Part shown: piece by piece, positions 8,035 through 17,526 of the stretch | How positions within the stretch are numbered: position 1 is the first letter of the stretch | How the letters are laid out: the number at the start of each line of letters is the position of its first letter | Position numbers and translations under genes: made by a program | Notes under the pieces: generated by a model | What the model saw: the letters and a program-made list of their open reading frames with translations, nothing else | What the model was told of the DNA's origin: nothing | The model's database searches: none | Origin: CAYNHZ01 sp964397445 | GTDB taxonomy: Bacteria > Bacteroidota > Bacteroidia > Bacteroidales > UBA932 | Direction of reading: 5' to 3' | Assembly (NCBI GenBank): GCA_964397445.1 | Contig: CAYNHZ010000006.1 | Location: 12,005-76,004 of the forward strand | Length of the DNA: 64,000 bases

Positions 8035-8881
8035 TTACAATGGTTATAACCACACAGTTGATTTGCTGCAATCTATCAAAGAGAGTGTCAGCACGATCGA
8101 TTATGAAGTTATCGTTGTGGATAATAACTCGTCCAACCCTAACGAAATAAGGGATATAGAGGATAAATTTCCCGATTTTAAATACATTAGAAGTAAAAAG
8201 AATCTCGGTTTTGCCGGAGGAAATAATCTTGGTATAGAAGCTGCCTCGGGAGAGCACATAATGTTAATCAATAATGACACTATTATAGTTAAAGACCATT
8301 TCAACCAATTAATCAAACATATTGATAATGACGATACTATAGGTGCTGCTACCCCATTGATTCTTTTTACAAAACCACAAGGAACAATTCAATTTGCAGG
8401 GTATTCGGAACTCTCTCCCATAACTCTAAGAAACAGACTCATAGGTTTCGGAGAACAAAACACTGGTAAATATCCCTATAAAGAAACCCCCTATTGCCAT
8501 GGAGCAGCTATGGTGATAAAAAGGGATGTTATTGAAAAAATCGGAAAAATGTTCGAAGGGTATTTTTTATATTACGAAGAACTGGACTGGAGTTTAAGAA
8601 TTAGGGAGGGAGGATATAAACTCATATTTGATCCGGTACAGGAGGTGCTTCATAAAGAGAGTGCTACTGTAGGTGCATCCTCATATACAAAAACATACTA
8701 CCTTACAAGAAATAGATTACTATTTGCAAAACGAAATATCAAAGGGGGGAAAAAGTATATATCTCTCTTTTACCAACTCTTTATTGCTGCTCCAAAAAAC
8801 ATTATCAAGTATCTGTTAATAGGAGATTTGTCAAACACAAATGCTGTGATATCAGGATGTTATGATTTTTTAAAAAAATAA
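7985..8881 (+). CDS. Family 2 glycosyltransferase (rhamnosyltransferase-like)
   Basis: This 298-residue GT-A enzyme is soluble or peripheral. The N-terminus has FITINYNGYN, then EVIVVDNNSS, LGFAGGNNLG and the metal-binding NNDT motif; further on are HGAAMVIKRDV and YYEELDWSLRIREGGY, typical of rhamnosyltransferase-type family 2 enzymes. The ATG used lies inside the end of the polymerase gene (50 bp overlap), so coupled translation is likely. Sugar donor and acceptor cannot be read from sequence. Confidence 0.85.
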   Translation: MTKRSVNKIELSFITINYNGYNHTVDLLQSIKESVSTIDYEVIVVDNNSSNPNEIRDIEDKFPDFKYIRSKKNLGFAGGNNLGIEAASGEHIMLINNDTIIVKDHFNQLIKHIDNDDTIGAATPLILFTKPQGTIQFAGYSELSPITLRNRLIGFGEQNTGKYPYKETPYCHGAAMVIKRDVIEKIGKMFEGYFLYYEELDWSLRIREGGYKLIFDPVQEVLHKESATVGASSYTKTYYLTRNRLLFAKRNIKGGKKYISLFYQLFIAAPKNIIKYLLIGDLSNTNAVISGCYDFLKK

Positions 8882-8884
8882 ATT

Positions 8885-9508
8885 ATGAACCTAAAAGAAA
8901 AAATAAATAAATCGGAGAAATTAAAAAAACTGATATTATACTTATTAAGTTCAAATAATCGTCCAAAGCCGAGGATGATAACCAAACTTTTTATAAACCC
9001 TTTTTTTCACACTAAAGGGAGGGGGGCAATAATTGTAAAAAGGGGGTCAAGGATAGATGTTTTCCCTTGGCATAGATTTGATGTCGGAGAAAAATCCATC
9101 ATTGAGGGGCAGTGTATTATCAATAATGGTGCAGGGGATGTTATAATAGGTAAAAACACTTTAATAGGTATAGGATCTATCATAACCGGACCTGTTACAA
9201 TTGGCAATAATATACTCTTTGGCCAAAGAGTATTTATATCGGGGTTTAACCACGGATACCAAGATACCAAGGCAATAATTAAAGATCAACCACTCGATAA
9301 ACACCACTCATCTGTAGGTGACGACACTTTTATTGGTACAAATGCTACTATTATCGCAGGGGTAAATATTGGTAAAAGGTGCCAAATAGGTGCAGGTAGT
9401 GTTGTAACTAAAGACATTCCTGACTACTGTGTAGCGGTTGGCAATCCTGCTAAAGTTGTTAAAAAATTTGATAATATTACACAAACTTGGATCTCAATAA
9501 ATGGATAA
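8885..9508 (+). CDS. Hexapeptide-repeat (left-handed beta-helix) acyltransferase
   Basis: This 207-residue protein has isoleucine-rich hexapeptide repeats from about residue 65 (IGKNTLIGIGSIITGPVTIG) and an excursion loop with the likely catalytic histidine in FISGFNHGYQD. More coils follow (IGTNATIIAGVNIGKRCQIG), then the common end AVGNPAKVVKKF. Such enzymes O-acetylate sugars in exopolysaccharides or nodulation-like oligosaccharides. Its place between two glycosyltransferases suggests it decorates the repeat unit. It overlaps the next gene by 8 bp. Confidence 0.86.
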   Translation: MNLKEKINKSEKLKKLILYLLSSNNRPKPRMITKLFINPFFHTKGRGAIIVKRGSRIDVFPWHRFDVGEKSIIEGQCIINNGAGDVIIGKNTLIGIGSIITGPVTIGNNILFGQRVFISGFNHGYQDTKAIIKDQPLDKHHSSVGDDTFIGTNATIIAGVNIGKRCQIGAGSVVTKDIPDYCVAVGNPAKVVKKFDNITQTWISING

Positions 9509-10706
9509 AATAGAATATATATTGCTTTTGACCGATTGGGTGCTATTTGCTTTATGCTCATTTTTAGTACTTTATCTGATTATTTTTTCTGTCGCATCTC
9601 TTTTTAATTTTGAGTCTGAGGTGATTGATAGCAGTATAATTAGAAAAATACTTGTAATCTTCCCCGCCTATAAAGAGGATAGAGTTATTGATGAGAGTGT
9701 AAATAAATTTATGGGGCAAGACTACCCTTCTGATAAATACAAAATTGTTGTGGTTTCTGATCAGATGAGCTTCTCCACCAATGAAAGATTATCAGCACTT
9801 CCGATAACTTTATTACACCCTGTTTTTGAACAGAGCTCAAAGGCAAAGGCACTACAATATGCTATTGAGAATTGTAATGATGATGGATTTGAGATTGTTG
9901 TCATTCTCGATGCCGACAATATAGTTGAAGCCGATTTCCTCAAAGATATAAACAACTCATTCAATAATTTTAGAGCTGTTCAGGCACATAGAACATCAAA
10001 AAATAGAAATACAAGTATCGCTGTTCTTGACTCAATTAGCGAAGAGATCAACAATTCAATCTTTAGAAAAGGGCATAACAATCTCGGATTATCATCTGCC
10101 TTAATTGGTTCTGGAATGGCATTTGATTTTGATTGGTTCAAAAAGAATGTTAACAAACTCTCTACGGTTGGGGAAGATAAGGAATTGGAGGGGCTGCTTC
10201 TAAAAGAGAGGATACATATAGAATATCTCAATCATACCCCTATTTACGATGAGAAAACCCAAAAGTCATCTGCTTTTTACAATCAACGAAGGAGGTGGCT
10301 CGCGACCCAATTATACTCCTTTAAAACCGGGGTAAAAGGGTTATACTCTGCAATAATAGATTTGAATGTAGATTATATAGACAAATTGTTCCAATGGATG
10401 ATGCCCCCAAGGATTGTTTTTGTTGGATTTATTTTTATTTTTTCTGTTGTTGTTTCTGTTTTAAATATCTCTTTGTCAATAAAATGGTGGAGCATATTAT
10501 TTTGTCTTATCTTTGCACTTTGCATTTCGATCCCAAAAGAAATGTGGGACAAAAAACTATTAAAAGCTACAATTAACATCCCACTTCTGTTAGTTATGAT
10601 GCTCGCCAATTATTTTAGGATAAAAGGGGGGAATAAAACATTCATTCACACTGAAAAAAATTATAAAACAGATGGTAATAGCGATAGAAGCACAACGAAT
10701 ATTTAG
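9501..10706 (+). CDS. Membrane family 2 glycosyltransferase with QxxRW-type motif
   Basis: This 401-residue enzyme has a membrane helix near the N-terminus (about 10-32) and two or three more after residue 300. The catalytic core shows FPAYKEDRV, a DXD region in ILDADN, and YNQRRRWLATQ, a QxxRW-like motif of cellulose-synthase-type family 2 enzymes. It could add one sugar or act processively; context in a Wzx/Wzy locus favours single additions. Its start is 8 bp inside the acyltransferase gene and its end overlaps the next gene by 35 bp. Confidence 0.84.
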   Translation: MDKIEYILLLTDWVLFALCSFLVLYLIIFSVASLFNFESEVIDSSIIRKILVIFPAYKEDRVIDESVNKFMGQDYPSDKYKIVVVSDQMSFSTNERLSALPITLLHPVFEQSSKAKALQYAIENCNDDGFEIVVILDADNIVEADFLKDINNSFNNFRAVQAHRTSKNRNTSIAVLDSISEEINNSIFRKGHNNLGLSSALIGSGMAFDFDWFKKNVNKLSTVGEDKELEGLLLKERIHIEYLNHTPIYDEKTQKSSAFYNQRRRWLATQLYSFKTGVKGLYSAIIDLNVDYIDKLFQWMMPPRIVFVGFIFIFSVVVSVLNISLSIKWWSILFCLIFALCISIPKEMWDKKLLKATINIPLLLVMMLANYFRIKGGNKTFIHTEKNYKTDGNSDRSTTNI

Positions 10707-11793
10707 AAAAAATAAGCACGGAATGGACTTTGTCGCATTAGAGTGCATTAAAGAGTTACAGAAGATCGACAAAGAAAATGAGTACTATATCTTCACCTCT
10801 GATGGTGAAGATGAGTGTTTGAGCGAAACACAAAACTTTCATATCGTCAAATTAAAATCACTCCCATACCCAATCTGGGAACAATTTCTACTTCCAAAAG
10901 CTGTAAAAAAGGTGAATGCAGCTGTTTTGCACTGCACGAGCAATACAGCTCCTATCTTTTGCAAAACGCCTATAATCATCACATTGCACGATATTATTTT
11001 TCTTGAGAAGAAGAGAGGAATAAATAAATCACTCTACCAAAATATGGGTTGGTATTATAGAAAACTTATTGTCCCCATCGTATTAAAAAAGTGTCTGCAT
11101 ATCATAACAGTCTCTGATTATGAATGTTCACACATTAAAAAAGAGCTTAATATTAAAGAAGATAAAATTTCATTTATATACAATGGTTACAATTCTCATT
11201 TCCAACATTATAACAACTTTTTAGAGATAACAGGGAAATATTTCTCAGAAAACAAATATTTGTTCTTTCTCGGCAATACAGATCCTAAAAAGAACTGTGT
11301 CAGGGTTATAAAAGGATACTCAATATATTTTCATAAAACTCCAAACCCAATCCCTTTGATTATTGCTGACCTCAATAAAAATATCATCTCCTCTATCCTT
11401 TCTCAAATCGGTATGGAGATATTGTCCGATCATATCAAACCATTAGGTTATGTTCCAAATAAAGATCTCCCTGCTATATATAGTGGAGCTGTTGCCTTTA
11501 TATATGCCTCATTAAGAGAAAGTTTCGGTATTCCAATCCTTGAATCAATGGCTTGCGGCACACCTGTTATCACCTCAGACACATCAGCTATGCCTGAAAT
11601 TGGGGGAGATGCAGCGATTAAAATTGATCCTTACAAAGAAGAAGAGATCGCAGATGCCATAATAAAAGTGACTTCAGATGATCAGTTACGTAAAGATCTG
11701 ATAGAAAAGGGGTATAAAAGGGTAGCCAATTTTAGTTGGAATAATACTGCTAAAGAGACTTTGAATTTATACAAACAATTGTTACAGAAGTAG
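10672..11793 (+). CDS. Family 4 glycosyltransferase
   Basis: This 373-residue GT-B fold enzyme has an N-terminal half with GMDFVALE and HCTSNTAP, and a C-terminal nucleotide-sugar half. The latter holds FLGNTDPKKN, LGYVPNKDLPAIYSGA and the family 4 signature ESFGIPILESMACGTPVITS with its EX7E glutamates. Such retaining enzymes transfer mannose, glucose or similar sugars. The start lies 35 bp inside the previous gene, which is long for an overlap, but the N-terminus MVIAIEAQRIF aligns with the usual first strand of this family. Confidence 0.87.
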   Translation: MVIAIEAQRIFRKNKHGMDFVALECIKELQKIDKENEYYIFTSDGEDECLSETQNFHIVKLKSLPYPIWEQFLLPKAVKKVNAAVLHCTSNTAPIFCKTPIIITLHDIIFLEKKRGINKSLYQNMGWYYRKLIVPIVLKKCLHIITVSDYECSHIKKELNIKEDKISFIYNGYNSHFQHYNNFLEITGKYFSENKYLFFLGNTDPKKNCVRVIKGYSIYFHKTPNPIPLIIADLNKNIISSILSQIGMEILSDHIKPLGYVPNKDLPAIYSGAVAFIYASLRESFGIPILESMACGTPVITSDTSAMPEIGGDAAIKIDPYKEEEIADAIIKVTSDDQLRKDLIEKGYKRVANFSWNNTAKETLNLYKQLLQK

Positions 11794-11797
11794 TTAT

Positions 11798-13231
11798 ATG
11801 GCTAAATCAAATGGTGTCATAGGTGTTATTTGGAGTGCAGTTGAGAGGTTTTCTGTTCAGGGGATTCAATTTGTTATTGGGATAGTAATGGCACGTTTAC
11901 TCCTCCCATCCGACTTTGGACTCATAGCTATGCTAAGCATATTTATGCTTCTCTCTCAGGTATTTGTAGATGCCGGATTTGGAAACGCCCTGACCCAAAA
12001 GAAAAACCGATCAGATATTGACTATTGCACTGTATTCTACACTAATATTATCCTATCCATCACCCTATATTGTATCCTCTTTTTCACAGCCCCATTTATT
12101 GCTTCTTTCTATAATTTACCTGAGTTAACCTCGATAACTCGAGTTATCGGATTGACATTAGTCATAGACTCTCTTGGAATAATTCAGAATACAAAATTAT
12201 CTATTCAGTTGGATTTCAGAAGAATGTCTGTTGCATCTCTCACCTCAGCAATAATAAGTGGAACAATAGGTATCACACTCGCCTACACGGGTTATGGAGT
12301 TTGGGCAATAGTAGCTCAACTCATTACTAACAATATAATAAGGGTTGCTCTATTGTGGGTAGTATCAAAGTGGAGACCCTCCCCTATTTTCTCTTGGGAA
12401 TCTTTTAAAGGGTTATTTAAATTTAGCTATAAACTCCTAATCTCCTCTATCATACATCAAATTTACACTAACATATACGCACTTATCATTGGGAAAAAAT
12501 ATGCAGCTGCAGAACTTGGATACTATAGCAAATCCTATTCATTTGCCAATTTTCCATCTGCAAATATCTCTTACATCTTTGAGAGAGCTGCATACCCCGT
12601 TTTATGTGAACATCAGGACAATGACACAGAGTTGAATAATCTGTTTATCAAATATATGAGGATGGCTTGCTATATCGTCTTCCCATTGATGGTGGGACTT
12701 GCTGCAGTCGCGAAACCTCTGATAATTGTCCTTTTGACAGACAATTGGATAGAATCTGTTCCATTATTGCAAATTTTAGCGATAGCATTTATGTGGGATC
12801 CTATTATGAGAATGAACCATTTGGTAATCAATGCAAAAGGAAAGTCAAACTACTTTCTCACTTCAGAAATAATCAAAAAAATAGCTGGGTTTACTATCCT
12901 ATTCGCCACCATCCCTTTCGGTGTAAAGGTAATGTGTATGGGGCTTATACTTTACTCGTTCGCAGATATGGGTATTATTATATATTATAATACCAAGGTT
13001 ACTAAAATTGGTATTTTGAGACAGATCAAAGAGATATTTCCCCTCTTTTTGATTACAATAATTATGGGGGGATTATCAAATCTTACAGTATATCTACTAT
13101 CATCACATAGCTCTATGGTACAACTTATTAGTGCAATAATCGTAGGCATTTTAAGCTATTGGGTTATGTCCGCAATTTTTAAATTCAAAGAGTACTCCTT
13201 TATTAAATCCAAACTTCGTTCAATACTATGA
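11798..13231 (+). CDS. Wzx-type polysaccharide flippase (MOP superfamily)
   Basis: This 477-residue protein has about 12-14 membrane segments and the MOP-family start GVIWSAVERFSVQGIQFVIG, followed by ARLLLPSDFGLIAM, as in lipopolysaccharide biosynthesis proteins of the WzxC type. It should flip undecaprenyl-linked repeat units to the periplasm for polymerisation. It overlaps the next glycosyltransferase by 4 bp (ATGA). Together with the initiating transferase, Wzy-like and Wzz-like proteins it defines a Wzx/Wzy-dependent pathway. Confidence 0.88.
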   Translation: MAKSNGVIGVIWSAVERFSVQGIQFVIGIVMARLLLPSDFGLIAMLSIFMLLSQVFVDAGFGNALTQKKNRSDIDYCTVFYTNIILSITLYCILFFTAPFIASFYNLPELTSITRVIGLTLVIDSLGIIQNTKLSIQLDFRRMSVASLTSAIISGTIGITLAYTGYGVWAIVAQLITNNIIRVALLWVVSKWRPSPIFSWESFKGLFKFSYKLLISSIIHQIYTNIYALIIGKKYAAAELGYYSKSYSFANFPSANISYIFERAAYPVLCEHQDNDTELNNLFIKYMRMACYIVFPLMVGLAAVAKPLIIVLLTDNWIESVPLLQILAIAFMWDPIMRMNHLVINAKGKSNYFLTSEIIKKIAGFTILFATIPFGVKVMCMGLILYSFADMGIIIYYNTKVTKIGILRQIKEIFPLFLITIIMGGLSNLTVYLLSSHSSMVQLISAIIVGILSYWVMSAIFKFKEYSFIKSKLRSIL

Positions 13232-14421
13232 TTAAAGAAAGACTTTTTATAATTACAGGTTTACAGCCTTGGGATATTACTATCGGATCAAATGCTAAAG
13301 ATATAGCGATGGAGATATCAAAAAAGAACAAGGTCCTCTATGTCAGCACCCCTTTGGACTATATAACTTTTTTAAAAAGAGATAATATTCAAGAGAATGT
13401 TGTCAGAAGGAGATGTGTTAAAGGGGAGATATCTTCCCTAAAGAAAATAAATAAGAACCTATTCTCCCTAAATTGTCCTTTTACCCTTTTCCCTATAAAT
13501 AAATTACCTGACGGAATTATTTTTGATCTCTTTAATTACCTAAATAATAAAAAAATATTTTCATTCATCAAGAATTATATCTCATTGGAAGAGTCTAAAA
13601 ATGCAGTACTATTAATTGACAATGATATATATAGAAGTTTCTATGCGAATGAATTATTAAAGCCAAAATTTAGTATTTACTATAGAAGGGATAATCTTAA
13701 AGCTGATCCTTTCTGGATGAAACATATCAATAGGTTAGAAAATAGCCTCTGTGCAAAATGTAATATAGTATTGGCTAATTCTCAATATCTTGCAGATAGT
13801 GTTAAAGAGTATAACAATCTCTCTTTTGACATAGGACAAGGGGTTGAATTGAGCAACTACAACTATAAATCATCATATTCTATACCAAAGAAACTTGAAA
13901 ATATAAAAAAACCAATCGTTGGATATATCGGGTGGATAACATCTAAAAGGATTGATGGAGACCTTATTTATAATATTGCCACCCAACTTCCTGAGGTTTC
14001 ATTTGTTATGGCAGGGAGTGAAGACGAATATTTTGTGAAAAACAAATTACACACTCTAAATAACATCCATTTCATCGGACATATAAATATGGATGATGTT
14101 CCCCAATATATTGCCAATTTCGATATATGCTTCAATCCCCAATTAAAAAATGATATTACAATCGGCAATTATCCAAGGAAGATTGATGAATATCTTGCGA
14201 TGGGAAAAGAGATCATTGCGACAAAAACTGATGCTATGGAGATGTTTAAGGAGTATGTCAATCTGTGCAACAATGCTGAAGAGTATGTGGAGTCTATCAA
14301 ATCAATTATAGAAAACGGGGTGACAAAAGGGGGCATTGAGGAGAAGGTCGCATTCGCTATAAGTCACTCATGGTACAATTCAGTTGAAAAAATATATAAA
14401 TATATAGAACGATATGAATAG
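13228..14421 (+). CDS. GT-B family glycosyltransferase (family 1/4-like)
   Basis: This 397-residue enzyme has an N-terminal FIITGLQPWD and a middle segment ILANSQYLADSV. The C-terminal donor domain contains GYIGWITSKRIDGDLI, FVMAGSEDEYF, FIGHINMDDVPQYIANFDICFNP and YPRKIDEYLAMGKEIIATKT. This layout matches glycosyltransferases annotated in exopolysaccharide loci next to Wzx proteins. The usual EX7E pair is not obvious, so the subfamily is uncertain. ATGA overlaps on both sides show tight coupling within the operon. Confidence 0.75.
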   Translation: MIKERLFIITGLQPWDITIGSNAKDIAMEISKKNKVLYVSTPLDYITFLKRDNIQENVVRRRCVKGEISSLKKINKNLFSLNCPFTLFPINKLPDGIIFDLFNYLNNKKIFSFIKNYISLEESKNAVLLIDNDIYRSFYANELLKPKFSIYYRRDNLKADPFWMKHINRLENSLCAKCNIVLANSQYLADSVKEYNNLSFDIGQGVELSNYNYKSSYSIPKKLENIKKPIVGYIGWITSKRIDGDLIYNIATQLPEVSFVMAGSEDEYFVKNKLHTLNNIHFIGHINMDDVPQYIANFDICFNPQLKNDITIGNYPRKIDEYLAMGKEIIATKTDAMEMFKEYVNLCNNAEEYVESIKSIIENGVTKGGIEEKVAFAISHSWYNSVEKIYKYIERYE

Positions 14422-15448
14422 TTCTAACCTCAAAAATAGTATTACAGTCGTTATAGCTGCATATAACTCAGAGAAATATATTGAGGAATGTCTCAATTCG
14501 CTTTCAATCCAGACAGATCCCGATTTTGAGGTTATTATAATTGATGACGGGAGTAAAGACAACACCAAATCAATCTGCAATAAATTTATTTCCAACGATA
14601 TTAGATTCAAATATTTCTTCAAGCCCAACAGCGGGGTAAGTAGTGCCAGAAATCTCGGAATCGAGAAATCTCAAAGTGAATGGATCTTATTTTTAGATAG
14701 TGACGACTATGTCTCACAAAACTTTATACTAAATCATAGAAAGAATATTGAGAGAGCTGAGAGGGGAGATATTATATTTTGCGGCTTTTATCGGGTAGAT
14801 TCAACCGGAAAACTGATCTCAACCTCAAAGGGGGACAAACACCATTTTGGATTGGATGAAAAAGGGGAGGCAATAGAATACCTCCACATAAAAAATGATC
14901 TACTTGGGTATATCTGTTCAAAAATATTTAATCTTGAGACAATAAAATTGTTTAATATCAGGTTTAACAGTGACATATCTCTATCTGAAGATCTATGTTT
15001 CACCTTAGACTATATTAAAGTTTGTAAAGACATATATACCACAGAGATGTGTGAATATTACTATAGAACAGACAATAGTTCAAGCCTTACCAAGAAGAAA
15101 CACGATTATAATTCGGTTAAAAAAGCTATAAATATCTCTAAAGAGCTATTTTACTCCATTTGCAAGAATTCCGATTGTTGGAAAGAGGTAAATCTAAAAA
15201 TTACAGATTCAATGTTTTGTAATCTCGTATCACTAATAGAGAACCACTCTACTAAATACACAAAAGAATTTATTATCAAAGAGATAGACGATTATAAAAA
15301 AAATGATTGTGTCTGGAAAGTTCATTTTTCCAGTGCTATGTACAGATTTATAAATATGTATATCTTAACACACCCTGCAACACTTTCATTTTTCTTTTTG
15401 AAACAATATTTTAGAATAAAAGGGATAAAAAATGGGAAATTGGAATAA
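14414..15448 (+). CDS. Family 2 glycosyltransferase
   Basis: This 344-residue GT-A enzyme has a clear N-terminal catalytic domain: TVVIAAYNSEKYIEECL, FEVIIIDDGSKDNT, SGVSSARNLGIE and the metal-binding LFLDSDDYV, followed by a C-terminal helical region ending in a hydrophobic segment (about 305-330). It overlaps its neighbours by 8 and 17 bp. It closely resembles enzymes adding hexoses or N-acetylhexosamines in capsule loci; the sugar is not predictable. Confidence 0.86.
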   Translation: MNSSNLKNSITVVIAAYNSEKYIEECLNSLSIQTDPDFEVIIIDDGSKDNTKSICNKFISNDIRFKYFFKPNSGVSSARNLGIEKSQSEWILFLDSDDYVSQNFILNHRKNIERAERGDIIFCGFYRVDSTGKLISTSKGDKHHFGLDEKGEAIEYLHIKNDLLGYICSKIFNLETIKLFNIRFNSDISLSEDLCFTLDYIKVCKDIYTTEMCEYYYRTDNSSSLTKKKHDYNSVKKAINISKELFYSICKNSDCWKEVNLKITDSMFCNLVSLIENHSTKYTKEFIIKEIDDYKKNDCVWKVHFSSAMYRFINMYILTHPATLSFFFLKQYFRIKGIKNGKLE

Positions 15449-16289
15449 CAAGTATGTGGAATTTTTTGAAAAAAATCCTTTTCCTTTAAATATGGAAATT
15501 ATAAATGGGATAAAAGAAAATCTTGATAAAAAAAGATGCGACAATCCCTTAGCGTCAATTGTTATGATTGCCCACAACGAAGAGAATAGAATTTTATCCT
15601 CACTATGGTCTCTTTCAGATAATGTTGTGGATTTTCCAATTGAAATAATAGTGATAGATAATAATTCCACTGATAAAACTACGCAAATTCTTGACACTCT
15701 TGAGATTAATTGGCACGAGGAGCAAAGAAAAGGGCCTGGATTCGCCCGTCAGGCAGGGCTTGATATTGCAAAAGGAAAATTATATCTATGTATAGATTCA
15801 GATACGATATATCCCCCTCAATACATCAATACCCATATAAAAGCTCTTCTTAGAGAAGGTGTTGTCTGTGCTTCAAGCACTTATGGATTTATTAGAGATG
15901 GTAAATATTCAGGTATCAAACTTTGGTGCTATGAAAAATTGAGAGACCTTTACAACTTGATTCAATCTGTAAACAGACCTGAACTTTGTGTTAGAGGGGC
16001 AGTATTCTCCTTTAACATTGAATATGGGAAAAAAATAGGGTTTAAAACCAATATTTTAAGGGGAGAGGATGGAAGTCTTGCTTTTGAATTGATGAAAAAT
16101 TATGGAAAATACGTTTATATTAGATCGAGTAAAGGGAGAGCTATGACAAGTAGCTCATATTTTGATTCAAAAGGCTCTTTTTCAAAAGGGGTTATGGTTC
16201 AAATCAAAAAGGGCATTAGGAGTATCCCCTCACTATTCCTCAAAAAGAGATCGTACGACGATGATAAATCAAATATTATAAATTCTTAA
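15432..16289 (+). CDS. Family 2 glycosyltransferase
   Basis: This 285-residue protein carries a family 2 domain that begins unusually late: about 45 residues precede SIVMIAHNEENRIL. Then come IEIIVIDNNSTDKTTQIL, GPGFARQAGLDIAKG and LCIDSDTIYP (DXD). The later part includes CVRGAVFSFNIEYG and a conserved LRGEDGSLAFELMK, where the acidic residues probably form the catalytic base region. No membrane helix is evident. It starts inside the end of the preceding gene and ends 10 bp before the next. Confidence 0.82.
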   Translation: MGNWNNKYVEFFEKNPFPLNMEIINGIKENLDKKRCDNPLASIVMIAHNEENRILSSLWSLSDNVVDFPIEIIVIDNNSTDKTTQILDTLEINWHEEQRKGPGFARQAGLDIAKGKLYLCIDSDTIYPPQYINTHIKALLREGVVCASSTYGFIRDGKYSGIKLWCYEKLRDLYNLIQSVNRPELCVRGAVFSFNIEYGKKIGFKTNILRGEDGSLAFELMKNYGKYVYIRSSKGRAMTSSSYFDSKGSFSKGVMVQIKKGIRSIPSLFLKKRSYDDDKSNIINS

Positions 16290-16299
16290 CAAAAAATAT

Positions 16300-17526
16300 A
16301 TGAATTTAATAGAATATATATTTTGGATCTTCGCATTTATAGTTTTTTATACCTATATCGGATACGGACTCCTCATCTACCCATTGGTAAAAATCAAGGA
16401 GCTCAAGAAAACAACTAAGAAGAGATATGATAAGGCACCTCAAAATAGGGAACTTCCAAGAGTTTCACTAGTTATAGCTGCTTATAATGAAGAGGATATC
16501 ATAGAACAAAAAATGGCAAACAATTACTCTTTGGACTATCCATCCGAATTATTTGAAATTGTTTGGGTAAGTGATGGCTCAACAGATAATACAAACTCAC
16601 TGATAAAAAGATACGCTGAACAAGCAGATAAACTCCCTAAAACCTCATTATATTTTCAACCTCAGAGGATGGGAAAAACAGCTGCTATCAATAGGGTTAT
16701 GGGGTGTGTCTCTACCCCTATTGTTGTCTTTACTGATGCAAATACAATGCTCAATAAAGAGGCTATTTATCAAATAATCAAAGAGTTCTACAACCCAGAA
16801 GTTGGATGTGTGGCTGGCGAAAAAAGGGTAATATCCAAGACTTATGATGGTGCAGTCTCCTCTGAAGGTCTATATTGGAAATATGAATCTTTTCTAAAAG
16901 AGATGGATTGGAGATTGAACACCGCGGTAGGTGCTGCAGGTGAGTTATATGCAATAAGAAGAGAGTTATTTGAAGAGTTACCCAACGACACCCTACTCGA
17001 TGACTTTATGCTTTCAATGAAAATAGCTCAAAGGGGCTATAAAATAGCCTATTGTCCCCAAGCCTATGCAGAAGAATCGGGTTCAATGGATATGAAAGAA
17101 GAGGAGAAAAGGAAAGTGCGAATTGCTGCAGGGGGAATACAGTCTATATTAAGGCTCCTGCCATTGCTCAATCCGTTTAAATACAAAATGTTACAATTCC
17201 AATATCTCTCCCATCGAGTCCTTAGATGGAGTCTGACCCCTATTCTCCTATTCTCCCTTTTACCTTTAAATATAATACTTGCTTTCGGTTCGAATCATAG
17301 CACTTTATATATTACCATATTAATCCTCCACCTGTTATTCTATATATCAGGGGGTATTGGTAAATATTTTGCAGAGAGAAGTATAAAAGTAAAAATACTC
17401 TATGTACCTTACTACTTTTTATTTATGAATATTAGCGTATTAAGGGGGTTTGGATACCTTTATAAGAGGAATAGATCTATAGTAAAAACAAATGGAATCT
17501 GGGAAAAATCTAAAAGAAAACAATGA
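16300..17526 (+). CDS. Membrane-bound family 2 glycosyltransferase
   Basis: This 408-residue enzyme has one membrane helix at about 5-27 and a cluster of three near 305-375. The catalytic core shows SLVIAAYNEEDIIEQK, IVWVSDGSTDNT, VVFTDANTML (DXD), LLDDFMLSMKIAQRGY and RKVRIAAGG, matching cellulose-synthase-like and ICA-type family 2 enzymes. It overlaps the EEP-family gene by 4 bp (ATGA). It may add a sugar to the lipid-linked unit at the membrane. A processive role cannot be excluded. Confidence 0.85.
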   Translation: MNLIEYIFWIFAFIVFYTYIGYGLLIYPLVKIKELKKTTKKRYDKAPQNRELPRVSLVIAAYNEEDIIEQKMANNYSLDYPSELFEIVWVSDGSTDNTNSLIKRYAEQADKLPKTSLYFQPQRMGKTAAINRVMGCVSTPIVVFTDANTMLNKEAIYQIIKEFYNPEVGCVAGEKRVISKTYDGAVSSEGLYWKYESFLKEMDWRLNTAVGAAGELYAIRRELFEELPNDTLLDDFMLSMKIAQRGYKIAYCPQAYAEESGSMDMKEEEKRKVRIAAGGIQSILRLLPLLNPFKYKMLQFQYLSHRVLRWSLTPILLFSLLPLNIILAFGSNHSTLYITILILHLLFYISGGIGKYFAERSIKVKILYVPYYFLFMNISVLRGFGYLYKRNRSIVKTNGIWEKSKRKQ